DNA from: Gallionellaceae bacterium
GTDB lineage: Bacteria > Pseudomonadota > Gammaproteobacteria > Burkholderiales > Gallionellaceae
NCBI GenBank assembly: GCA_009885195.1
Contig: VFLG01000035.1
Span: forward strand, 18,531 to 82,530
Reading direction: 5' to 3'
DNA: 64,000 nucleotides
Shown: positions 24,273 through 33,120 of the stretch, in pieces
Layout of the letters: every line of letters begins with the position of its first letter
How positions within the stretch are numbered: the stretch's first letter is position 1
Notes under the pieces: generated by a model
Seen by the model: only the letters and a program-made list of their open reading frames with translations
Told to the model about the DNA's origin: nothing
Database searches by the model: none
Position numbers and translations under genes: made by a program

Positions 24273-27077
24273 TTAAGCTGCTATCTTTTGACTCGCCAGC
24301 CGCTTCAATTCCGGCAGACATGAGCCGCATTCCGTTCCGCATTTCAGCTTGCCCTGAATGGCGGGCAAATCGAACCCCTGTTTCAACTCGGCCTGAATTT
24401 CCTGCTCCGACACATCCAGACAATTGCACACAATACGACCGCGCTGCGGCTGCCCGGCAGGCGGCGCACTCAATGGTGCCAGCAGCCACGGGCGCAGAGT
24501 TTGTGCGTCGGCGTCCTGCGCGATGATTTCCTTCAACCAGTCGCGCGCCGCCGTTTCTCCGGTCAGGCGCACGCCGTTCAGTTTTCCGTCTTCCATCAGC
24601 GCGCGCTTGGAAATGCCGCGTTTGGCATCGCGATAATTTATCAGTTGTGTTTCATCATCCAGACCGAGTATGGCATCCACCTGTGCCAGCAATTCGTCTG
24701 CGACCGGCGATGAATGCGCTGCGCGCAGCACCACCAGCTCTTGATCGCGCCCATACAAACCCAGCGCGGCATAATCAAACTGTTTCAGCAGCGGCTGCAA
24801 GCGTGACATCCGGTGCAGCACATCGCCTTTGCGCATGGCCACCATCTGCCACGGCAAATTGAGTTTCTCCACCTGCACCGCCGCATGTTTCAGCTCCGGC
24901 TGTTTCGATTGCGGATCGAAGGCATTGATGGTCAGCGCGTTCACCCCCAGCCCATTCATGAACTGGCTGCCCCAGTGCATGGCCATGAACACCTGTCCGG
25001 CGCGCATTTCAGGCGATGCGGCAACACGCACATTGAGCTGGCCGCGACGGCTGGCAAGCCGGACGATATCGCTATCCACCAAACCGCGCCGCGTCATATC
25101 ATCGGCATGCATGGACAGCAGCGGTTCCTCGTCATGGCTGAACAAGCGGCCCACCGTTCCAGTGCGACTCATGCCATGCCACTGGTCGCGCAGCCGCCCG
25201 TTATTTAAATGCAAGGGGTAGCGCGCATTGGTATCTTCTGCCACCGGCACATATTTGGCGCTGACGAAACGCGCCCTGCCACTGGCTGTAGGGAATATGC
25301 CATCTTCATACAAGCGCTTTTTTCCCTGCGCAGCGCCTTGCGGCATAGGCCATTGCTGCGGGCCACTGTGTTCCAGCAACGCATAACTCAAGCCACTAAT
25401 ATCGAGATCGCGGCCAGCAGTCGTGGCGCGATGCTCGTTGAAAATAGCTTCGGGGTTGGCGTAGTCGAATGAAATTCCGGCAGACTGGCGGTCTGGAAAA
25501 ATATCCCCTCCCCCTTGCAGGGGGAGGGTTAGGGTGGGGGTAGAAACATTCGAGCCCTCCACTTCTACCCCCATCCCACCCTTCCCCCTGCGAGGGGGAA
25601 GGAGCAGGCGCTGAGCCAGCCGTTGGGCAAAGTCCACGACGATCTGCGAGTCATGGCGCGCCTCTCCCGCTGGCGCAACGGCCTGGCGTACCCGCGAAAT
25701 GCAGCGTTCTGAATTGGTGACCGTCCCTTCCTTCTCGCCCCAGGTGCTGGCCGGTAGCAGTACATCGGCGTAGGCCACGGTATCGGTGGAGCGGAAGGCA
25801 TCTTGCACCACCACGAATTCAGCCTTTTGCAGCGCTTCATTGACCAGATTAAGATCGGGCATGGACTGCGCGGGATTGGTGCAGGCGATCCAGATAGCCT
25901 TGATCTCGCCGCTACGCACCGCCTCGAACATTTCCACGGCGGTCTTGCCCGGCTGTGCCGGAACATCGGCTATCCCCCACAATGCGGCGACCTCCGCGCG
26001 ATGTGCCGGATTCGCCAGATCGCGATGGCCGGACAACAAATTCGCCATGCCACCCACTTCGCGCCCGCCCATCGCGTTCGGCTGGCCGGTGAGCGACAGC
26101 GGCGCCGCACCGGGCTTGCCGATCTGCGCCGTGGCCAGATGCAAATTGATCAGCGCGGCATTTTTGTGCGTGCCCTGTATTGATTGATTCAAACCCTGGC
26201 AATACAGCGACAGCGTCGGCCCGCGCGCAAACCATTGTGCGGCAAGTACGATGTCGTCCGCCGCAATGCCACACACGGTCGCCGCATGTTGTGGGGTAAA
26301 TTCGCGCACGGTTGCCTTGAGTTGTTCAAAGCCTTCGGTATGCGCCGCGATGTAATCCAGATCGCACCAGCCTTCCCACAGCATTACATGCAGCATGGCG
26401 TTGAACAGCACCACATCGGTGCCGGGCAAAATCGCCAGATGCAAATCCGCCACGCTGGCGGTATCGGTGCGGCGCGGATCAACCACGATCAGCTTCAAAT
26501 CCGGGTTCTTTTTGCGCGCATCTTCAATACGCCGGAACACGATCGGATGCGCATAAGCCGTGTTGGAACCCGCTATGAAAATACAGTGCGCGTGATCGAT
26601 GTCTTCATAGCAGCCGGGCGGCGCATCCATGCCCAGCGTGGCCTTGTATCCGGCCACCGCCGAAGACATGCACAGGCGCGAGTTGGTATCCACATTGTTG
26701 GTGCCGATCAGCCCCTTGGCCAGCTTGTTGAAGACGTAGTAATCCTCGGTCAGCAACTGCCCCGAAATATAAAAGCCCACCGCATCCGGTCCATGCTGCT
26801 GGATGATGGCGGAAAATTTGTCGGCTACCGTATCGAGCGCCTCATCCCAGCTTGCTCGCTGGCGCGCGGCGTTGCGTTGCGTGCGCATTTCCGGATAGAG
26901 TGCGCGCAGTTCATCGCGCGCGGTCAGATGCAGCGTCGAACCCTTGGTGCACAAGCGCCCAAAGTTGGCCGGATGATCCGGGTCGCCCCGCACACCCGTG
27001 ATCTTGCCCGCGTCCGTGGCAATGATGACACCACACCCCACGCCGCAATAACAACAGGTCGATTTAATTTCTTGCAT
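24273..27077 (-). CDS. nasA: Assimilatory nitrate reductase catalytic subunit NasA
   Basis: Cytoplasmic molybdoenzyme reducing nitrate to nitrite, 934 residues. An N-terminal [4Fe-4S] site is built from CCYCGVGCGV (residues 8-17) and LCTKG (about 42-46). The bis-MGD domains follow (GFYISGQLLTEDYYVFNKLA; NTNSRLCMSSAVAGYKATLG; GSNTAYAHPI). A C-terminal BFD-like [2Fe-2S] domain lies near 880-930 (CNCLDVSEQEIQ, CGTECGSC), which suggests electrons come from a partner flavoprotein. About 33 residues at 491-524 are encoded by a palindromic repeat. Transcription starts from a sigma-54 promoter at 27108-27123. It is the first gene of the nitrate assimilation and cofactor operon. Confidence 0.96.
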   Translation of the reverse strand: MQEIKSTCCYCGVGCGVIIATDAGKITGVRGDPDHPANFGRLCTKGSTLHLTARDELRALYPEMRTQRNAARQRASWDEALDTVADKFSAIIQQHGPDAVGFYISGQLLTEDYYVFNKLAKGLIGTNNVDTNSRLCMSSAVAGYKATLGMDAPPGCYEDIDHAHCIFIAGSNTAYAHPIVFRRIEDARKKNPDLKLIVVDPRRTDTASVADLHLAILPGTDVVLFNAMLHVMLWEGWCDLDYIAAHTEGFEQLKATVREFTPQHAATVCGIAADDIVLAAQWFARGPTLSLYCQGLNQSIQGTHKNAALINLHLATAQIGKPGAAPLSLTGQPNAMGGREVGGMANLLSGHRDLANPAHRAEVAALWGIADVPAQPGKTAVEMFEAVRSGEIKAIWIACTNPAQSMPDLNLVNEALQKAEFVVVQDAFRSTDTVAYADVLLPASTWGEKEGTVTNSERCISRVRQAVAPAGEARHDSQIVVDFAQRLAQRLLLPPRRGKGGMGVEVEGSNVSTPTLTLPLQGGGDIFPDRQSAGISFDYANPEAIFNEHRATTAGRDLDISGLSYALLEHSGPQQWPMPQGAAQGKKRLYEDGIFPTASGRARFVSAKYVPVAEDTNARYPLHLNNGRLRDQWHGMSRTGTVGRLFSHDEEPLLSMHADDMTRRGLVDSDIVRLASRRGQLNVRVAASPEMRAGQVFMAMHWGSQFMNGLGVNALTINAFDPQSKQPELKHAAVQVEKLNLPWQMVAMRKGDVLHRMSRLQPLLKQFDYAALGLYGRDQELVVLRAAHSSPVADELLAQVDAILGLDDETQLINYRDAKRGISKRALMEDGKLNGVRLTGETAARDWLKEIIAQDADAQTLRPWLLAPLSAPPAGQPQRGRIVCNCLDVSEQEIQAELKQGFDLPAIQGKLKCGTECGSCLPELKRLASQKIAA
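25505..25603. repeat. Palindromic repeat inserted in frame in nasA
   Basis: The left arm CCCCTCCCCCTTGCAGGGGG continues to GAGGGTTAGGGTGGGGGTAG. The right arm from CTACCCCCATCCCACCC to GCGAGGGGGAAGGA is its near-perfect reverse complement over about 39 bases. The centre is about 21 bases. It is translated as an extra, low-complexity Pro/Gly/Leu-rich stretch (RRGKGGMGVEVEG, TPTLTLPLQGGG) that is not expected in nitrate reductases. Confidence 0.88.
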
Positions 27078-27107
27078 GATTCTTGTAAGGTCTCCTGATC
27101 ATTAATT

Positions 27108-27123
27108 AGCAATACCTGTGCCA
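27108..27123 (-). promoter_or_regulatory. Sigma-54 promoter of nasA
   Basis: On the minus strand the sequence is TGGCACAGGTATTGCT. This matches the -24/-12 consensus TGGCAC-N5-TTGC(A/T) at every defined position. It ends 30 bases before the nasA ATG, so the leader is short. A good ribosome site, AGGAGACC, lies between. Confidence 0.9.
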
Positions 27124-27202
27124 CCAATCGATGTCAGATGAATCAATCAGTTATGCAAAATAAGTTATCACGGAAAAATAATCGCCAGATATGAGTGCGC
27201 CA

Positions 27203-27250
27203 GCACCACAACGGCGCATGTAATTGGTGCATAGATCGGGGGGTGGTGCA
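27203..27250 (-). promoter_or_regulatory. Likely NtrC enhancer sites upstream of nasA
   Basis: GCACC-ACAAC-GGCGCA (27203-27218) fits the NtrC dyad GCACC-N5-GGTGC with one change. Two further GGTGCA half-sites follow at 27226-27231 and 27245-27250. They lie 80-140 bases upstream of the sigma-54 promoter, the usual enhancer distance. Binding by NtrC is inferred. Confidence 0.6.
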
Positions 27251-27797
27251 TCGCTCCGGGACTTATCGGGGCTGTGATGAAGCGATACTGGGAAACAGGT
27301 TCAATCAGCTAGCTGACAGTTTAGCTGGAGTAGCTCAGTCAAGAACTCAAAATGGTAATGGTATCTCCATAGTTGTTAAACAGAAATGCTGATTAAGGCG
27401 GGTATTGTGACCAAGTGAGACGGTAAGATTCCCAGAGAATAATTATTGGCCGAGAATCAATGTACATGGCGCACAAATCGTCTCGAGCGCCATGTAGTTC
27501 CACAAACTATTGTTTTTATTTTGGTGCAACCCTGCAACGACGAGAGTGTGACCTCAGCAATCCGCTATAATGGCAGTAATCGCTCTGCACCTGCACAAAA
27601 ATCCCTGACTATCAGCATTCAATGTCCCGTGCCACAAATGGTGGCCGAGGACATGGAAGACTTATTCAGAGGCTTAACTACCGTGTAGAAATAAATCGGC
27701 TTTCAAAGGCGCATTATCGCCTCGACGGAAACCCAGCCTTGCAATTTGTGCAAGGTGAGTGAATATCACTCCCTAACGATAATAATTAAGGATAGCC
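27251..27797. other. Long intergenic region between the divergent nasA and the nrdJ-linked gene
   Basis: About 550 bases beyond the NtrC-like sites without a convincing gene. A 65-codon open frame at 27195-27392 ends GNRFNQLADSLAG... but matches nothing I can name and overlaps the enhancer sites. A TATAAT at 27566-27571 faces right towards the membrane-protein gene but has no clear -35 at the right distance. A short inverted pair TTGCAATTTGTGCAA lies near 27738-27752. Confidence 0.5.
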
Positions 27798-28409
27798 ATG
27801 AACGACAGGATACGACAGATTCTTAACCAGATAAGCACCCTCGAGGCTGAATTGAACGCAGCCGTCGAAGCGCAGGAAAGCCATGTACGCTACCAGATAG
27901 AAGGCAAACGCGTGGTGTTCGAGCACGCCATCAAGGAGTCGCACCGCAAGCTCAAACCCAAGATGAGCTTTTTAATATGGTTTTTTACCGTACACCCGAA
28001 AAATTTTCTCACCATGCCGATCATCTACGGCATGCTCGTTCCGTTGGCCTTGCTTGATCTGTGCCTCAGCCTCTATCAGCTGAGCTGCTTCCCCATATAC
28101 GGCATTACCAGAGTCAATCGTGCCAACTACATCCTGATCGACCGTCAATACCTGGCCTACCTGAACATCATCGAAAAACTGGACTGCATGTACTGCGGGT
28201 ATGCGGTCGGGATGATAGCCTATGCAAGCGAGATCCTTGCTCGCACCGAGCAATATTTCTGCCCGATCAAACACGCGCATAAAATGCTCGGGGCGCATGC
28301 GCGTTATGCTCATTTTCTGGGCTACGGTGAAGCAGAAAACTTCCATGACAAACTCGAAGAGTTCCGTAGTGAACTCGCCAAACAGGCAACAAACGATACA
28401 AGCAAATAG
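27798..28409 (+). CDS. Conserved-looking membrane protein with cysteine motif, upstream of nrdJ
   Basis: A 203-residue protein I cannot assign. It begins with a coiled-coil-like helix (residues 1-55, RIRQILNQISTLEAELNAAV). Two hydrophobic segments follow near 56-72 and 75-100 (FLTMPIIYGMLVPLALLDLC). A cysteine/histidine-bearing region follows: LDCMYCGYAVGMIAYASEIL near 132-151 and QYFCPIKHAHKMLGAHARYA near 155-175. The CxxC plus C...H pattern could bind a metal. It ends 20 bases before nrdJ on the same strand with a good ribosome site between, so the two probably form an operon. No link in function is known to me. Confidence 0.75.
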   Translation: MNDRIRQILNQISTLEAELNAAVEAQESHVRYQIEGKRVVFEHAIKESHRKLKPKMSFLIWFFTVHPKNFLTMPIIYGMLVPLALLDLCLSLYQLSCFPIYGITRVNRANYILIDRQYLAYLNIIEKLDCMYCGYAVGMIAYASEILARTEQYFCPIKHAHKMLGAHARYAHFLGYGEAENFHDKLEEFRSELAKQATNDTSK

Positions 28410-28429
28410 CGATAAAGGAACAACTGTAA

Positions 28430-31264
28430 ATGACGCAAGAAATCAGCACCGAAGTATTGTTGGAGAAGTACGCCGAACCCGGCGAAACATCCGTTGAAGA
28501 TGTGCGCCGCCGTGTGGCGCGCGGTTTGGCCCAGGCCGAAAAACCGGAACAGCGCGCGCAATGGGAAGAAGATTTTTTTCAGGCGCAGCAAAACGGTTTT
28601 ATTCCTGCCGGGCGCATCAACTCGGCGGCTGGATTAAAGAATCAGGCGACGCTGATCAACTGTTTCGTGCAACCGGTGGGAGACTCGATCTCCGGCACCG
28701 TCGAAGGCAAACCTGGAATATATGATGCCTTGCAACAAGCCGCCGAAACCATGCGGCGCGGCGGCGGAGTCGGTTATGATTTTTCATCAATCCGTCCCGA
28801 AGGCGCTCAGGTAAAAGGTACCAACTCACGCGCCAGCGGGCCGATCTCCTACATGCGCGTATTCGACCGCTCCTGCGAGACCGTGGAATCAGCCGGCGCG
28901 CGGCGCGGTGCACAGATGGGGGTGCTGCGCTGCGATCATCCCGACATCGAAAAATTCATCCACGCCAAGGACCAGGGCGATCTGCGCAACTTCAACATTT
29001 CTGTCGGTGTGACCGATGCGCTGATGCAGGCGGTGGAAAACGATCAGGAGTTCGAGCTGGTGCATGCCGCCGAGCCTTCCGCCGCGCTCAAGGAACAAGG
29101 CGCGAGCCAACGCGCTGACGGCAAGTGGATATACCGCAAAGTGCGGGCGACTGATTTGTGGAAGCAGATCATCGAGAGCACCTACGATCACGCCGAGCCG
29201 GGGGTGCTATTCATTGACCTGATGAACCGCGACAACAACCTGTCTTATTGCGAGGTAATTGAAGCCAGCAATCCATGCGCAGAGCAGCCACTTCCACCCT
29301 ATGGTTGCTGCTGCCTCGGCTCGATCGACCTGACCCGCATGGTGGACCAACCATTCACAACACACGCGGCTTTCAACTTCGATCAATTCAAACAACTGGT
29401 GCATGTCGCCGTGCGCATGCTGGACAACGTGCTCGATGTCACCGCCTGGCCGCTGCCCGAACAACAACTGGAAGCGCAAAACAAAAGGCGTATCGGACTG
29501 GGCTATACCGGACTGGGCGACGCGCTGGTGATGCTGGGCCTGCGCTACGACACCGACGAGGCGCGCGCGTTTGCCGCCGACATCACACGCCTCATGCGCG
29601 ATGAGGCTTATCTCGCCTCGGTGGATCTGGCCATCGAGCGCGGCACGTTCCCGCTGCTGGATGCCGCGCAATATCTGGCCGAGCCGCGCTTCGCCTCACG
29701 CCTGCCCAAAGCCATCAAGGACAAGATACGCAAACACGGGCTGCGCAACAGCCACCTGTTATCAATCGCACCCACCGGAACCATCTCGCTGGCGTTTGCC
29801 GACAATGCCTCCAACGGCATCGAGCCGCCATTCTCGTGGTTCTACACGCGCAAGAAACGCATGGCGGATGGCGGCACCAAGGATTACCAGGTGGAAGATC
29901 ATGCATGGCGTTTGTACAAAAAGATGGGCGGCGATATGAACAAGCTGCCGACAGCATTCGTCACCGCGCTGGAAATTTCCGCCCTCGATCACATGAAAAT
30001 GGTGGCCGCCGTCGCGCCGTTCATCGACACCTCGATCAGCAAGACCGTCAACGTGCCCGCCGATTATCCGTATGAGGACTTCAAGCACCTCTATACCGAA
30101 GCGTGGAAGGCCGGATTGAAAGGGCTGGCGACCTACCGTCCCAACAACGTGCTGGGCTCGGTATTGTCGGTCACTCCGGCAGTTAATCCGGCAACAAATG
30201 AAGAGCAGGTACAAGATTTTATTTTCGATCAGGATCGGCGCATCGTGCTGGAAGCCGCCCCCACACCGGCTCTCGCCTCACTGCGCTGGCCGGGTCGACC
30301 GAAATTGCCGAACGGCAGCGCAGGCTGGGTCTCCCAAGTAGTGAAGCATCCGCTCGGTAGTTTTGTGACATTTGTTTCCCACACTTCAAATGGCCGCAAT
30401 CATCCATTCGAAGTTTGGGTAAATGGTTCGGAACAACCGCGCGGACTCGGTGCGCTGGCGAAAACACTGTCGATGGATATGCGCACGCAAGATCCGGTGT
30501 GGCTACGCATGAAGCTGGAAATGCTGATGAAGACCGCAGGTGACGACGCCTTCGACATGCCCATGCCGCCTGACGGTGAAATTAAACGCATGCCGAGTCT
30601 AGTGGCCGCGTTCGCTCATCTGCTGAAATACCGCATCGAAGAATTGGGCGCACTGGAAGCAAGTGCGGACGCAACCACCCCAATGATGGACGCGCTGTTC
30701 GCCAAAAAAGAACCGAAGACCGGCACCGATGGCACGATGAGTTGGACGGTTGATATTTCCAACGCAGGTAGCGGCGACGACTTCGTGCTGGGCTTGAAAG
30801 AACTGGTGCTGCCGGACGGCCAACGCCGCCCCTACTCGATGTGGCTGGCAGGCGTTTATCCACGCGCCCTCGACGGACTGTGCAAAGTGTTAAGCCTGGA
30901 TATGCGCGTCATCGATCCGGCCTGGATCGGCATGAAGCTGCGCAAGCTGCTCAACTTCGGCGAACCGCTGGGCGATTTCATGGCGCGCGTGCCGGGCGGC
31001 ATCAAGATGGAAAGCTACCCCTCGACGGTTTCCTATGTCGCCAGATTGATCCTGCACCGCTACGCCATGCTCGGCATTCTCGACGAGCACGGCTATCCGG
31101 TACAACAAATGGGCGTGCTGGAGATTCCAAAAAATAAAAGCAAAGCCGCCGGATACAAAACGATACCCGGCAAGGTATGCAAGGAATGCGGCAATGCCAC
31201 GCTGATCAAGAAAGACGGCTGCGAGTTTTGCACCAGTTGCGGGGCGATTGGCGCGTGCGGATAA
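28430..31264 (+). CDS. nrdJ: Adenosylcobalamin-dependent (class II) ribonucleotide reductase
   Basis: Reduces ribonucleotides to deoxyribonucleotides with a B12-generated radical, independent of oxygen. It has 944 residues. The core at about 55-590 includes [14 protein letters not shown] (first redox Cys), [16 protein letters not shown] and [14 protein letters not shown] near 280, which carries radical-site residues. [20 protein letters not shown] follows. Two TSCPD-like modules follow in tandem, about 600-760 and 765-905, sharing [17 protein letters not shown] and [17 protein letters not shown]. The C-terminus has the shuttle cysteines CKECG...CEFCTSCG. The length and layout fit the long NrdJ clade. 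The tandem copies may reflect duplication within the protein. Confidence 0.94.
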   Translation: MTQEISTEVLLEKYAEPGETSVEDVRRRVARGLAQAEKPEQRAQWEEDFFQAQQNGFIPAGRINSAAGLKNQATLINCFVQPVGDSISGTVEGKPGIYDALQQAAETMRRGGGVGYDFSSIRPEGAQVKGTNSRASGPISYMRVFDRSCETVESAGARRGAQMGVLRCDHPDIEKFIHAKDQGDLRNFNISVGVTDALMQAVENDQEFELVHAAEPSAALKEQGASQRADGKWIYRKVRATDLWKQIIESTYDHAEPGVLFIDLMNRDNNLSYCEVIEASNPCAEQPLPPYGCCCLGSIDLTRMVDQPFTTHAAFNFDQFKQLVHVAVRMLDNVLDVTAWPLPEQQLEAQNKRRIGLGYTGLGDALVMLGLRYDTDEARAFAADITRLMRDEAYLASVDLAIERGTFPLLDAAQYLAEPRFASRLPKAIKDKIRKHGLRNSHLLSIAPTGTISLAFADNASNGIEPPFSWFYTRKKRMADGGTKDYQVEDHAWRLYKKMGGDMNKLPTAFVTALEISALDHMKMVAAVAPFIDTSISKTVNVPADYPYEDFKHLYTEAWKAGLKGLATYRPNNVLGSVLSVTPAVNPATNEEQVQDFIFDQDRRIVLEAAPTPALASLRWPGRPKLPNGSAGWVSQVVKHPLGSFVTFVSHTSNGRNHPFEVWVNGSEQPRGLGALAKTLSMDMRTQDPVWLRMKLEMLMKTAGDDAFDMPMPPDGEIKRMPSLVAAFAHLLKYRIEELGALEASADATTPMMDALFAKKEPKTGTDGTMSWTVDISNAGSGDDFVLGLKELVLPDGQRRPYSMWLAGVYPRALDGLCKVLSLDMRVIDPAWIGMKLRKLLNFGEPLGDFMARVPGGIKMESYPSTVSYVARLILHRYAMLGILDEHGYPVQQMGVLEIPKNKSKAAGYKTIPGKVCKECGNATLIKKDGCEFCTSCGAIGACG

Positions 31265-31536
31265 TGATGCAAAGTTAATGCTGGAATTCTGTTGTTGCGG
31301 GCACAATTTTTCAACGACCGCTTGCAGGAAGGTAATCAGGAAGATTGACGGGCAACGGTGTGCCAAAACCTGCCGCTCGCATTTTTTCCACAAAGGAGAC
31401 ATTCGCTCCCGTCCGTACTATTATGCATATGTGGAACAATAAAAACGGGGGGCTTCAATGAATCCATTGCTTATCGAAAAATATGCATTCCTCACTATTT
31501 TTAATAGTACAGACCGGTGGGTCTGGTGAATAACTG

Positions 31537-31882
31537 TTAGGGTTTAAAAACTCACCGCAGCTTTACGGCTTCGCCCATGAAAAGAGAAACAAAGAAAAAC
31601 ATAGCTCCAATCCAATGCATTGTTGATGCCGCATTGAAACGGCAGTTATATTTAATTGCGGCATTTGCTGAAAGTTCACCAACTTTCCTCGTCGCTGTTC
31701 TAATCACTGTTTCAGTATTTAATCTTCCATTAGCTCATCAAGAGCTGATGTTTTGGTTGCGATCCATATTGTCTATTCTTACTTTTACATTGTGGGCTAT
31801 CATGTTTTACCAATCATATAAAAATGTTAAACCCTAACCCTACTCAAGCGGGCGCAAAAGGGCGCAGCCCATTACTTTTACG
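31537..31882 (+). mobile_element. Solitary integron-type gene cassette
   Basis: A 346-base unit is bounded on the left by GTTAGGG (31536-31542) and on the right by an attC-like site ending GTTAAGG (31882-31888). Cassettes are cut between the G and TT of these boxes. It contains one small gene whose stop codon falls inside the first attC box, a common cassette feature, with about 40 bases before the start codon. The base composition is clearly more AT-rich than nrdJ next door. No integron integrase is within the window, so this would be a lone cassette left by insertion at a secondary site or by decay of an array. Confidence 0.6.
31577..31837 (+). CDS. Small two-helix membrane protein carried in a cassette
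   Basis: An 86-residue protein of unknown function. Residues 1-22 are basic and cytoplasmic in character (KRETKKNIAPIQ). Two hydrophobic segments lie at about 24-50 (YLIAAFAESSPTFLVAVLIT) and 60-81 (WLRSILSILTFTLWAIMFYQ). The ribosome site is weak. The stop codon TAA overlaps the attC R box. The codon choice is AT-rich. Being the only open frame in the cassette supports its reality, but no homologue is recognised. Confidence 0.5.
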   Translation: MKRETKKNIAPIQCIVDAALKRQLYLIAAFAESSPTFLVAVLITVSVFNLPLAHQELMFWLRSILSILTFTLWAIMFYQSYKNVKP

Positions 31883-31888
31883 TTAAGG
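31832..31888 (+). repeat. attC-like recombination site
   Basis: A 57-base site. The outer box CCCTAAC (31832-31838) pairs with GTTAAGG (31882-31888) in six of seven positions. Inside, CTCAAGCGGG and GCCCATTACTTTTAC match the usual layout of L boxes around a hairpin (GGGCGC ... GGCGCAGCCC) with unpaired bases on one side. This layout is characteristic of integron attC sites. Confidence 0.6.
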
Positions 31889-31935
31889 GGCATTAATGCC
31901 GCCGCACACTTCATTGTCTGCACCGTTTCTAAGAA

Positions 31936-32030
31936 TAAAAGGGACGCTACCCTTTGTTAGCGCTTCTTTTAAAGGGTAGCGTCCCCTTTAATAATAATAT
32001 GAATAGATCAGGGCGCGATGAATCGCGCCC
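31936..32030. repeat. Two hairpin repeats between the cassette and oxyR
   Basis: The first hairpin pairs TAAAAGGGACGCTACCCTTT (31936-31955) with AAAGGGTAGCGTCCCCTTTA (31971-31990). The second is a perfect stem GGGCGCGAT-GA-ATCGCGCCC (32011-32030). They belong to different families and fill most of the otherwise empty region 31889-32191. The second could also serve as a barrier or terminator for oxyR, though no T run follows on that strand. Confidence 0.75.
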
Positions 32031-32191
32031 CTACGATATTGCATTATTGATCGGGAAATGGAATAAGGCAGGGAGCAGAACATCCAAACTCCGGGTTAGC
32101 CAAGTCTGCGAAGCGATTAGCGCGTGCGGTTAGTGTAGGCTACAGCTCCATCCGGGCACGGCATTCTCGCGTCAAGATTGATCGTGCCACA

Positions 32192-33097
32192 TCATAGCAA
32201 CGGCATAATACCGGCAATCTTTGCCTGGCTGATGGCTTGCGCCAGCACTGCGATGGCTTGATCGCGCGCGAAGCTTTTGCGCCATGCCAGAGCGATGCGC
32301 CGCGCCGGGGCGGGCTTGGTGAAGGGAATCACTTTCAGCAAACGGTTGCGATAACGCGCACTGTTGGCCGAGGCGGGCAGCACGGTGATACCCAAGCCAG
32401 AGGCGACCATGTTGCGTATAGTTTCCAGCGAAGTGCCTTGCTGAATTTCCGCGCCTTTACGATTGAGATCCGGGCAGGCTTCGGCGACCTGATTGCTGAA
32501 ACAATGACCGGAATCAAGCAACAGCACTTTTTCGGCGGCAAGTTCAGACGGCTTGATGCTGCGTCGGTTGGCCCAGTGATGATCGTTGTTGACCATCACC
32601 TCGAACGGCTCGTCATATAAGGGCTGCGTGAGGATGCCGGTATCGCCGAATGGCAGTGCGATGATGATGACATCAAGCTTGCCATTGCGCAGCAAGGCGT
32701 CCAAATTGGCCGTGATATTTTCTTCCACTTCCAGCGGCATTTTCGGGGCGAGTTTTTTCAGCGCGGGAATCAGATCGGGCAGCAGATAAGGGCCGACGCT
32801 GTAGATGATGCCGACGCGCAAGGCGCCGACCAACTGGTCGTTGCCTTGTTTGGCGATTTCACGGATGCGCCCCGCTTCTTCCATAACCCGCTGGGCTTGT
32901 TCAACGATCTGCACGCCAATGGGCGTGATAGAGATTTCGCTTTTGCCGCGCTCGAATATTTTTACGCCCAGCTCTTCTTCCAGCTTTTGTATCGCCAGTG
33001 AAAGCGCGGGCTGGCTGATGAATGATTTTTCTGCGGCGCGACGGAAGTTTCGTTCCTGCGCCACGGCGATGACATAGCGCAATTCATTTAGAGTCAT
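32192..33097 (-). CDS. oxyR: Peroxide-sensing LysR-type regulator OxyR
   Basis: LysR-family regulator of 301 residues. The helix-turn-helix is N-terminal (LNELRYVIAVAQERNFRRAA, FISQPALSLAIQKLEEELGV). The ligand/redox domain carries two cysteines in LLLDSGHCFSNQVAEACPD with eight residues between them, the spacing of the E. coli OxyR C199-C208 disulfide switch. The start is the ATG at 33097 where the LysR domain begins. It diverges from the rubrerythrin operon, which it presumably controls under peroxide stress. A 149-base inverted-repeat element sits in the shared upstream region. Confidence 0.93.
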   Translation of the reverse strand: MTLNELRYVIAVAQERNFRRAAEKSFISQPALSLAIQKLEEELGVKIFERGKSEISITPIGVQIVEQAQRVMEEAGRIREIAKQGNDQLVGALRVGIIYSVGPYLLPDLIPALKKLAPKMPLEVEENITANLDALLRNGKLDVIIIALPFGDTGILTQPLYDEPFEVMVNNDHHWANRRSIKPSELAAEKVLLLDSGHCFSNQVAEACPDLNRKGAEIQQGTSLETIRNMVASGLGITVLPASANSARYRNRLLKVIPFTKPAPARRIALAWRKSFARDQAIAVLAQAISQAKIAGIMPLL

Positions 33098-33120
33098 GAT
33101 GACGTCTCCTGGAGCATCTC

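Noticed and set aside
24256-24489. A 78-residue N-terminal extension of NirB
   Set aside because: It would overlap nasA in a second frame, is Ala/Arg-rich, and lacks family similarity. The ATG at 24255 has a proper ribosome site and begins the FAD-binding fold.
27195-27392. A 65-codon open frame upstream of nasA
   Set aside because: No recognisable domain, no good ribosome site, and it overlaps the NtrC-like enhancer sites.
27566-27571. A TATAAT that could be a sigma-70 -10 box for the nrdJ-linked gene
   Set aside because: No TTGACA-like element stands 16-18 bases upstream, and it is over 200 bases from the start codon.
31495-31542. An attI site or second attC upstream of the cassette
   Set aside because: Only the GTTAGGG box and a small hairpin CAGACC-GGTG-GGTCTG are present; the matching outer box and L sites of an attC are missing, and no integrase gene adjoins to call it attI.
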